From assembly GCA_020443945.1 (NCBI GenBank), contig JAIZWN010000340.1:1-8438 (forward strand): DNA of 8,438 bases. The letters run 5' to 3'. This document shows positions 1 to 8,438 of this stretch, piece after piece. The notes below the pieces were generated by a model. The model was not told where the DNA came from, ran no database searches, and saw nothing but the letters and a program-made list of their open reading frames with translations. This DNA comes from Candidatus Thiosymbion ectosymbiont of Robbea hypermnestra. Its GTDB lineage: Bacteria; Pseudomonadota; Gammaproteobacteria; Chromatiales; Chromatiaceae. The position numbers and the translations under genes are program-made. How positions within the stretch are numbered: the stretch's first letter is position 1; every line of letters begins with the position of its first letter.

Positions 1-91
1 GATGGCCGTTGTCGAGCTCGTAAGGATCGCCGCAACGCAGCTGTTCCGCGCGGAAGGGACCTGTGGTGTGATCGTGCGGTTTACTTGACAT
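1..91 (-). CDS. 5' end of a divergent gene (partial), possibly Uma2-family protein
   Basis: An open frame reads from an ATG at 91-89 leftwards off the window edge, giving 30 codons (MSSKPHDHTTGPFRAEQLRC, then GDPYELDNGH). An AGGAG Shine-Dalgarno sequence (complement of 102-106) sits 10 bases before the ATG, which is good support for a real start. The segment is too short for a firm assignment. The stretch around residues 13-30 (FRAEQLR..GDPYEL.NGH) reminds me of the N-termini of Uma2-family (DUF820, PD-(D/E)XK-like) proteins, which are common in purple sulfur bacteria and cyanobacteria, but this is from memory. The gene diverges from metH and shares its upstream region. The opposite-strand reading of the same bases (frame 2-88) lacks such support. 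Confidence 0.5.
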   Translation of the reverse strand, partial: MSSKPHDHTTGPFRAEQLRCGDPYELDNGH

Positions 92-139
92 TCGGGTCGA
101 GCTCCTGTGATTTGGTATCTCTCTGCCAGTAGAGGACGT

Positions 140-154
140 AGGAACGGCATTCCT
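140..154. promoter_or_regulatory. Inverted repeat upstream of metH, possible MetR-like operator
   Basis: The sequence AGGAA-CGGCA-TTCCT is a perfect 5+5 inverted repeat with a 5-base spacer. Its core GAA-N5-TTC has the same geometry as the enterobacterial MetR box (TGAA-N5-TTCA); MetR is the LysR-type activator of metE and metH. The outer bases differ from the consensus. The centre lies about 57 bases before the transcription start predicted from the TATAAT box, a usual position for a LysR-type activator site. A 15-base repeat can occur by chance, so this is suggestive only. Confidence 0.3.
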
Positions 155-165
155 GATGTCGGTCA

Positions 166-197
166 TTGCCCTTTCGGATTCCCCAATCGCCTATAAT
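166..197 (+). promoter_or_regulatory. Probable sigma-70 promoter of metH
   Basis: A perfect -10 hexamer TATAAT lies at 192-197 and is preceded by a partial -35 hexamer TTGCCC at 166-171. The 20-base spacer is longer than the ideal 17, so the -35 element may be weak and the promoter may need an activator. The predicted transcription start near 204 leaves a leader of about 54 bases before the metH ATG at 258. The leader is too short to hold a cobalamin riboswitch. Confidence 0.55.
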
Positions 198-257
198 CGC
201 TTCACCCGCCGGTCGGGATTCCGGCCGTTTTTCACTATCGAAAGCAAGGTTTTGCCC

Positions 258-3956
<3,699 letters not shown>

Positions 3957-3984
3957 GCGAAGCTATGTACGAGTGGTCCGGGTC

Positions 3985-5346
3985 ATGCCCGCGTCCCTGC
4001 CGGAGCTTTTGTTATCGCGTCTCGCCCCTTTGCCCGCCGCGCCGCGCGGCTGGATTGCCTACAGCGGGGGTATGGATTCCTCCGTGCTGCTGCACGCCAT
4101 GGTCGCGGTCCGGGATCGGCTCTCCTTCGACCTGGGCGCCCTGCACATCGACCATGGCCTGCATCGAGACTCGCGCGCCTGGGCCACGCATTGCGCCCGT
4201 ACCTGCGAGCGGCTCCGGGTGCCGCTACGGACCCGACGCCTGGCGTTGACCCCGAGCCGGGGCGAGAGCCCGGAAGCGGTCGCCCGGCAGGCGCGCTATG
4301 CATCCATGGCGGAGCTGCTGGGGCCGGACGAGCTTTTGTTCACGGCCCAGCATCGGGACGACCAGGCGGAAACCCTGTTGCTGGCCCTGCTCCGCGGCAG
4401 CGGTCCCGCCGGCCTGGCGGCCATGCCTACGATAGCGCCCCTGGGTTCCGGCTGGTTGGTCAGACCCCTGCTGGCATTCGGCCGGGCCGAGCTTCTCGCT
4501 TACGCCGAGGACCACAAGCTCTCCTGGCTGGAAGATCCGGGCAACCGGGACCTGGGGTTCGACCGGAATTTCCTGCGCCACCGGGTGTTCCCCCGGCTGG
4601 CGGAGCGCTGGCCCGCCTGCGCGACCAGTCTCGCAAGGAGCGCGGCCCATTGCGCGGAGGCCCAGGCAATCGTCGATGCCGCCGCCCGCAACGCCCTGCC
4701 CGTGGCCACGGGACGGCGACCCGGCACCCTTTCCATCCGTCACCTTCTGACGCTGGAATTGCCGCTACGCAAGGCGGTGCTGCGCCAATGGTTCCGCGAC
4801 CAGGGTCGCGTCCCGCCGGACTCCCGACATCTCGGTCGCATCCTGACGGAGGCGATGGCCGCCCGCGTGGACGCGAATCCGCTGGTCGCCTGGCCGGGAT
4901 GCGAGGTCCGCCGCTATCGGGATGACCTGTTCGCCCTGGCGCCCCTGCCCCCGCTCCCCGCGCCGGACCCGATCCATTGGCGTCGGGGCGTTCTCCCGTT
5001 GCCCGAGGCCCTGGGTTGCCTGGCACTGCTCACTCCCGACGGACGAGCCCTGGCGCCCCAGGACCTGTTCCCGCCTGGGTTGGTGGTCCGCTTCGGGGTA
5101 CGGGGGCTTGTCTGCCGGCAGGGGCGGGACGGCCGGCAGCACTCCCTGAAGAAGCTGTTTCAGGAACAAGGGGTGCCGCCCTGGGTGCGCCCCTATATCC
5201 CTCTGGTCTTCGCGGGGAGCGATTTGATCGCGGTAGGCAATGCCTGGACCTGCCATCCCGAGGACGCGGCCTGGGAGCGGGAATTTTGCATCCGCTGGCA
5301 AGCGGAGGCGGACCGCTGGCCAGTGCTCGATCTGTTCGACATCTGA
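3985..5346 (+). CDS. tilS: tRNA(Ile)-lysidine synthase
   Basis: TilS (EC 6.3.4.19) uses ATP and lysine to convert the anticodon wobble cytidine of tRNA-Ile(CAU) to lysidine, so that it reads AUA and is charged with isoleucine. The 453-residue product has the PP-loop motif SGGMDS at 27-32 and HIDHGLH at 54-60. HRDDQAET lies at 123-130, and the DPGN...RNFLRHRVFPRL block at about 184-205. The C-terminal domain contains HSLKKLFQEQGVPPWVRPYI at about 386-405, typical of the long proteobacterial form. The ATG at 3985 leaves 28 bases after metH and gives a natural N-terminus. An in-frame ATG at 3928 would overlap the metH end and add 19 residues with no family support. The ribosome-binding site at 3985 is weak (GAGTGG about 8 bases upstream), so the exact start is less certain than the identity. 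It is probably cotranscribed with metH. Confidence 0.94.
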   Translation: MPASLPELLLSRLAPLPAAPRGWIAYSGGMDSSVLLHAMVAVRDRLSFDLGALHIDHGLHRDSRAWATHCARTCERLRVPLRTRRLALTPSRGESPEAVARQARYASMAELLGPDELLFTAQHRDDQAETLLLALLRGSGPAGLAAMPTIAPLGSGWLVRPLLAFGRAELLAYAEDHKLSWLEDPGNRDLGFDRNFLRHRVFPRLAERWPACATSLARSAAHCAEAQAIVDAAARNALPVATGRRPGTLSIRHLLTLELPLRKAVLRQWFRDQGRVPPDSRHLGRILTEAMAARVDANPLVAWPGCEVRRYRDDLFALAPLPPLPAPDPIHWRRGVLPLPEALGCLALLTPDGRALAPQDLFPPGLVVRFGVRGLVCRQGRDGRQHSLKKLFQEQGVPPWVRPYIPLVFAGSDLIAVGNAWTCHPEDAAWEREFCIRWQAEADRWPVLDLFDI

Positions 5347-5376
5347 ACCCACGAACGCATCCGGGAGATCTCAACC

Positions 5377-6075
5377 ATGCGCATCCATGTCCTTCAGCAT
5401 GTCCCCTTCGAGGGGCCCGCCGCGATTGGCGATTGGGCCGCCCGCCAGGGCCACGCCTTCACGACCACCCCCCTTTTCGAGCACCGGCGGTTACCGGACG
5501 TGGGAACCTTCGATTGGCTGGTTATCATGGGTGGACCCATGGGGGTTCGGGATGAGGCCGACTACCCCTGGATGGCGGATGAAAAGAAGCTGATCCGGCA
5601 AGCCGTCGGCGGGGGCAGGACGGTGATCGGCGTCTGTCTCGGCGCCCAGCTCATCGCCGATGTCCTGGGGGCCCGCGTATACCGAAACGCCCATCGGGAG
5701 ATCGGCTGGTTTCCAATCGAGCCGACCGACCAGGGCCGGGCATCCGGCCCCTTTGCCTCGTTGCCCTCTCGCCTCGAGGTCTTCCACTGGCACGGGGATA
5801 CCTTCGACCTGCCGGCAGGGGCGATCCATCTGGCCGCCAGCGAGGGCTGCGCGCATCAGGCCTTTCTCTATGAGGGCCGGGTGCTGGGGCTCCAGTGCCA
5901 TCTGGAGTCCACCCCCGCCGGCGTGGCGGACATCGTCGCCAACTGCGCGGACGAGATCATCCCCGGAAGATACGTGCAGACCGCCGAGCAAATGCTCACA
6001 ACGCCGCGGGAGAGCTATGCAAGCATCCACCAAGCCCTGTTCGGCATCCTCGACCGACTCGCCACCCGAGAGTGA
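5377..6075 (+). CDS. Class I glutamine amidotransferase (GMP synthase-like)
   Basis: The 232-residue protein is a stand-alone class I (triad) glutamine amidotransferase domain, which releases ammonia from glutamine. The nucleophile elbow GVCLGAQ contains Cys87, and the His-x-Glu pair is in QCHLES (His175, Glu177). MGGPMG at 51-56 is the usual oxyanion-side glycine motif, and FHWHGDTFDLP at 136-146 is typical of the GMP-synthase-like subfamily. No synthase domain is attached, so the ammonia acceptor is unknown. Related proteins include gamma-glutamyl hydrolases and uncharacterized GMP-synthase-like enzymes, and sequence alone cannot separate these here. The start is supported by GGGAG 9 bases before the ATG. 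It follows tilS after 30 bases and is probably the last gene of the metH-tilS transcript. No signal peptide or membrane segment is visible, so it is likely cytoplasmic. Confidence 0.88.
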   Translation: MRIHVLQHVPFEGPAAIGDWAARQGHAFTTTPLFEHRRLPDVGTFDWLVIMGGPMGVRDEADYPWMADEKKLIRQAVGGGRTVIGVCLGAQLIADVLGARVYRNAHREIGWFPIEPTDQGRASGPFASLPSRLEVFHWHGDTFDLPAGAIHLAASEGCAHQAFLYEGRVLGLQCHLESTPAGVADIVANCADEIIPGRYVQTAEQMLTTPRESYASIHQALFGILDRLATRE

Positions 6076-6076
6076 C

Positions 6077-6114
6077 TGAGAAGCAAAATAAGGTACCCGA
6101 CATCGCGTGTCGGG
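6077..6114 (-). terminator. Hairpin terminator in the convergent gap, best fit to fccAB
   Basis: A perfect 7-bp stem CCCGACA/TGTCGGG (6096-6102 and 6108-6114) closes a 5-base loop. Read on the minus strand the hairpin is followed by TACCTTATTTTGCTT, a T-rich tail typical of intrinsic termination. It lies 22 bases past the fccB stop. On the plus strand the stem is followed by GC-rich sequence, so it would be a poorer terminator for the amidotransferase gene, although the A-rich bases upstream could make it partly bidirectional. Confidence 0.6.
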
Positions 6115-6136
6115 CGCCTCCGTCCCCCGACGTTTG

Positions 6137-7432
6137 TCAACCGAAGATGTCGGCGGTGATGTTCCTGAACCAGCTGTAGGCGTATTGCACCTCGCGCCGC
6201 CGCATCTCGAGGGGGGCGTCCATGGGTGACAGGCCGCCGGCGCCCTCGACACCGGCGATGGTCTTGCCGTCCGCGCTGAGCCGGTAGACCATGGCGACCG
6301 AGACGCCCCAGTCCTTGCCGACGATGGAGTAGCAGGTGTTGGCGTAGGAGGGGGTTCCCGGCTCCTCGCCCTTGAACATGGCAATGATCGCGGCGGCGCA
6401 CACCTTGGCCTGGTTGTTGGCCGAATAGCCGGATTTGGGCATCTTGGTGGCGATGCAGGCGTCGCCGATCACATGCACGCCCGGATGTTTGGTGGACTCG
6501 AAGGTCTTTTTGTCCACCGGGCACCAGCCGCTGTCGTCCGTGAGGTCCGAGACCTGGGCGATCTTGCCGGCCCGTTGCGGCGGGATGATGTTCAGGACAT
6601 CGGCCTTGATCTCGTCGCCGAAGCTGGTTTTCACCAGCCTGTCCTTCGCGTCCACCTCGATGGCGTCCGGGTCCGGGTCCGGGTTCGGCTGCCACTCGAT
6701 CATGGCCTTTTCGGTACCGAAACCATAGAGCGCCTTCCAGCCCTGAATGAACAGGTCCTGCTTCGAGAACTTCGACTTGGGATCCAGGATCAGGACCTTG
6801 GCTTTGGGCTTGTGCTGCTTGAAGTAGTGGGCCATCTGGCTGGCGCGCTCGTAGGGCCCGGGCGGACAGCGGAAGGGATTCGGCGGGGCGACGATCACGG
6901 CGGTACCGCCGTTGGGCATGGCCTCGAGCTGGGAGCGCAGAAGCTTGGTCTGCTTGCCGGCCTGCCAGGCGTGGGGCAGCCGTTCACTGGCCGCCTCGCT
7001 GTAGCCCTTGATCCGGTCGTAAAGCAGCTCGATACCGGGGGCCACGACGCAACGGTCGAAGGCGTAATCCTTGCCACCGGCCCGGACGACCCTGGCGACC
7101 GGGTCGACCCGCTCGGCGGCCGCGTGAACCACCCGGATACCCATGGCCGCGAGCTGGTCGTAGCCGAACCGGATGGTCTCGAGATTGCGGTCACCACCGA
7201 GCACCTCGTTGCTCATATAGCAGGTGTAATAGTGCGTTTTGGGCTCGAGGATGGTGACATCCACCGAGGCATCCGCCAGCTTGATGTAGCGGGCTGCGGT
7301 GGCGCCGCCAGTCCCCCCACCGACCACGACCACCTTCTTGCCGGCGCCCAGGGCCAGGTGCGGAACGCCCACCAGGCCGGCGGCGGTAGCGGTCCCGGCG
7401 GCCTTGACGAATTCGCGACGATTCATCTTCAT
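6137..7432 (-). CDS. fccB: Flavocytochrome c sulfide dehydrogenase, FAD subunit
   Basis: FccB is the periplasmic flavoprotein that oxidizes sulfide and passes electrons to the heme subunit FccA. The 431-residue product starts with a Tat signal: twin arginines at 5-6 in NRREFVK, a hydrophobic stretch, then GVPHLALGAG. The mature part opens with the FAD-binding motif VVVVGGGTGG (34-43). Cys71 in YYTCYMSNEV fits the cysteine that binds FAD covalently. Cys189 in FRCPPGPYERAS and Cys367 in YANTCYSI fit the redox-active disulfide of the A. vinosum enzyme (Cys161-Cys337, mature numbering). The end VQYAYSWFRNITADIFG is also typical of the family. The start at 7432 is set by GGAGGAG 7 bases upstream; an upstream in-frame ATG at 7501 lies inside fccA and would bury the signal. 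It follows fccA by 19 bases. A short Pro-Asp repeat near 250-256 comes from a hexamer repeat. Confidence 0.96.
   Translation of the reverse strand: MKMNRREFVKAAGTATAAGLVGVPHLALGAGKKVVVVGGGTGGATAARYIKLADASVDVTILEPKTHYYTCYMSNEVLGGDRNLETIRFGYDQLAAMGIRVVHAAAERVDPVARVVRAGGKDYAFDRCVVAPGIELLYDRIKGYSEAASERLPHAWQAGKQTKLLRSQLEAMPNGGTAVIVAPPNPFRCPPGPYERASQMAHYFKQHKPKAKVLILDPKSKFSKQDLFIQGWKALYGFGTEKAMIEWQPNPDPDPDAIEVDAKDRLVKTSFGDEIKADVLNIIPPQRAGKIAQVSDLTDDSGWCPVDKKTFESTKHPGVHVIGDACIATKMPKSGYSANNQAKVCAAAIIAMFKGEEPGTPSYANTCYSIVGKDWGVSVAMVYRLSADGKTIAGVEGAGGLSPMDAPLEMRRREVQYAYSWFRNITADIFG
6665..6688. repeat. Hexanucleotide tandem repeat inside fccB
   Basis: Three perfect copies of GTCCGG (6665-6682) are followed by a fourth with one mismatch (GTTCGG). 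On the coding strand they give the Pro-Asp run in QPNPDPDPDAIEV of FccB. The unit is a multiple of three, so gain or loss of copies by slippage would keep the reading frame. Confidence 0.8.
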
Positions 7433-7451
7433 GCGTGCTCTCCTCCCTCGC

Positions 7452-8060
7452 TTACCGCTGGTCGGCATAGAAGGCGTTGATGGCCGCCAGGCCCGCTTCA
7501 CCCTCTTTTTTGATCAGCTTGTCGAGCTTCTTCTTCATCTTCTTGGGTATCTCGCGGCGGCCCGCGCGAAAGTCGGCGATCGTGTTCTCCAGATACGGGA
7601 GCCATTGGCCGGCCAGCAGGTAATACTCGGCGTCCTCGCCCGTGATCGGCCTGCCGCCGTTTTCATGGCACTTCTCGCAGTATTTATCGTGCAGCCGGGC
7701 GCCCTTTCCGGCCTTGGTCGCGTCGAATTCCTGTTTGGCCGGGACGAACCTGCGGGCGGCGAAGTAGTCGGCCATCCGCTCGATCTCCTCGTCCGTATAG
7801 CCCTTGGCGATGCGGTCCATGATGGTGCCGTAGGTCTTGCCGCTCTTAAACGCCTGCATGGCCTCGATAAAGGCCGTCTTCTCCATCTGCGCGATGCTGG
7901 GCGAGGCCGGGCCGAGGCTGTTGCCGTCCCTGCCATGGCAACCGGTACAGGTATTGGCGAGCATACTCGCGCTCGCGATACCGCCAGCGGATCCGGCGGT
8001 CGAGATACCGAGCGCCAGCACGCCGGTCGCCAGGGCCAGATTCAATGTTCGCTTGGCCAT
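7452..8060 (-). CDS. fccA: Flavocytochrome c sulfide dehydrogenase, diheme cytochrome subunit
   Basis: FccA takes electrons from the FccB flavin and passes them to small periplasmic cytochromes. The 202-residue product has a Sec signal peptide (basic MAKR, a hydrophobic core to about residue 20, small residues AGSAGGIASA, probable cleavage at about 24-32). Two c-type heme sites follow: CTGCH at 38-42 and CEKCH at 128-132, each in a c4-like domain. Met81 (GTIMDRIAKGY) and Met175 (IPKKM) are placed like the distal heme ligands of related diheme cytochromes. GNSLGPASPSIAQM and LHDKYCEKCH match the A. vinosum subunit as I remember it. A strong Shine-Dalgarno, AGGAGG, lies 8 bases before the ATG. 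It is the first gene of the fccAB operon, and hemes would be attached in the periplasm by the cytochrome c maturation machinery. The lysine-rich segment at 173-186 is notable. Confidence 0.96.
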   Translation of the reverse strand: MAKRTLNLALATGVLALGISTAGSAGGIASASMLANTCTGCHGRDGNSLGPASPSIAQMEKTAFIEAMQAFKSGKTYGTIMDRIAKGYTDEEIERMADYFAARRFVPAKQEFDATKAGKGARLHDKYCEKCHENGGRPITGEDAEYYLLAGQWLPYLENTIADFRAGRREIPKKMKKKLDKLIKKEGEAGLAAINAFYADQR

Positions 8061-8105
8061 CTTCCCTCCCTCCTGGGTGTTTTTCTCAATGTGGCAGCCT
8101 GTTTT

Positions 8106-8134
8106 AGTTTATCACATTTCAGATAACCCATTGA
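8106..8134 (-). promoter_or_regulatory. Possible extended -10 promoter of fccAB
   Basis: On the minus strand TG-A-TAAACT (complement of 8106-8114) forms an extended -10 element. The hexamer 17 bases upstream (TCAATG, complement of 8129-8134) is a poor -35. The predicted start near 8099 gives a leader of about 38 bases before fccA. The region is AT-rich compared with the genes, as expected of a promoter, but this is consensus matching only. Confidence 0.35.
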
Positions 8135-8140
8135 TTTTCA

Positions 8141-8165
8141 GGCGCCTCGAAAAACTCAAGGCGCC
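8141..8165. terminator. Hairpin between the gene remnant and fccA
   Basis: GGCGCCTCGA/TCAAGGCGCC forms a 10-bp stem with one mismatch around an AAAAC loop. It starts one base after the stop of the remnant's C-terminal piece (minus strand), where a terminator for that gene would be expected. Neither side has a good T tract, so it may be a weak or degraded terminator, or a structure acting on fccA transcription. Confidence 0.4.
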
Positions 8166-8166
8166 A

Positions 8167-8438
8167 TCAAGCCCTTTGTTCCACCATACCGGACAGTATT
8201 CCCATCATCTTACCAAGCTCCTTCATTCCATAGACAAGCCGATAATGAAATCACAAAATCCGTTTAGTTCCTTTTCTTTATCGATGTTCAGCTCGATGCC
8301 GGACAACAGGCTGATTTTACGATCGAAGATTTTTCTCAATTCCACCGGAACCGGAGAAATCATAAGCTCCGAACGCGCCTTCTCCGTATTGATCGATGTA
8401 GCCAAGGGTATATTTTCTTTTAAAATATCAGCCAGGTG
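8167..8438 (-). pseudogene. Decayed gene remnant, internally deleted and frameshifted (partial)
   Basis: One frame is open from the window edge (8438) to a TGA at 8225-8223, 71 codons with no clear start. It includes KENIPLATSINTEKARSEL, then PVPVELRKIFDRKISLLSGI and CDFIIGLSME. In another frame an ATG overlaps that stop (ATGA) and begins the 19-residue MKELGKMMGILSGMVEQRA, ending at 8167 just before a hairpin. From memory, the first piece resembles the N-terminal part of an uncharacterized nuclease-like family found in cyanobacteria and sulfur bacteria. In that family DFIIS-type sequence is followed by a VEAKNE-type catalytic block, and the protein ends with an IMGIL..MV-type tail. If so, the middle with the catalytic core is gone and the tail is out of frame, making this a pseudogene. 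Alternatively it is an intact gene ending at 8223 with a tiny overlapping reading frame. The DNA is visibly more AT-rich than the other genes, which suggests transfer. Confidence 0.45.

Noticed and set aside
85..90. Perfect TTGACA hexamer on the plus strand
   Set aside because: It overlaps the start codon of the divergent minus-strand gene, and only a poor -10 (TGATTT) lies 17 bases downstream. The TATAAT at 192-197 is a better candidate.
156..257. N-terminal extension of MetH from an earlier ATG
   Set aside because: The extra 34 residues are unlike MetH, the TATAAT promoter lies inside them, and the ATG at 258 has a ribosome-binding site and matches the family start.
92..257. Cobalamin or SAH riboswitch before metH
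   Set aside because: I see no B12-box-like sequence or SAH-riboswitch core, and the predicted leader is only about 54 bases.
6473..7480. 335-codon plus-strand frame antisense to fccB
   Set aside because: It lies wholly opposite fccB, whose cofactor and catalytic motifs are unmistakable, and it has no plausible ribosome-binding context.
7433..7501. Longer FccB start inside the fccA coding region
   Set aside because: It would add 23 residues before the twin-arginine signal and lacks a ribosome-binding site, whereas GGAGGAG lies 7 bases before the ATG at 7432.

Overview
The window looks like a chromosomal segment of a GC-rich, sulfur-oxidizing gammaproteobacterium, most likely a purple sulfur bacterium or relative (Chromatiaceae/Ectothiorhodospiraceae type). 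The strongest evidence is an fccA-fccB pair encoding flavocytochrome c sulfide dehydrogenase, whose motifs closely resemble what I remember of the Allochromatium vinosum proteins. A full-length cobalamin-dependent methionine synthase (metH) fits the same kind of organism. The genus is an inference, because no database search was possible.

Layout from left to right: the first ~90 bases hold the start of a divergent minus-strand gene cut by the window edge (possibly Uma2-like). A 166-bp divergent intergenic region follows, with a good TATAAT promoter for metH and an inverted repeat resembling a MetR site. metH (1232 aa), tilS (453 aa) and a class I glutamine amidotransferase gene (232 aa) then run on the plus strand with gaps of only 28 and 30 bases, probably as one transcript. 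A 61-bp convergent gap contains a hairpin terminator best suited to the opposite strand. Next come fccB and fccA on the minus strand, transcribed as fccA then fccB with a 19-base gap, from a probable extended -10 promoter upstream of fccA. The right-hand end is clearly more AT-rich. It carries a short minus-strand coding remnant that appears to be a decayed gene: an N-terminal piece open to the window edge, joined out of frame to what looks like the original C-terminus.

How the genes work together: FccA (diheme cytochrome c, Sec-exported) and FccB (FAD protein, Tat-exported) form a periplasmic complex that oxidizes sulfide and passes electrons to c-type cytochromes. MetH makes methionine from homocysteine and methyl-tetrahydrofolate. 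TilS modifies the AUA-reading tRNA-Ile. The amidotransferase has no assignable substrate. No functional link among the three plus-strand genes is visible beyond shared transcription.

I did not find a convincing new biological system. The points most worth a second look are the decayed gene at the right end, an abrupt change of base skew and codon choice inside metH, and the possible MetR-like operator.
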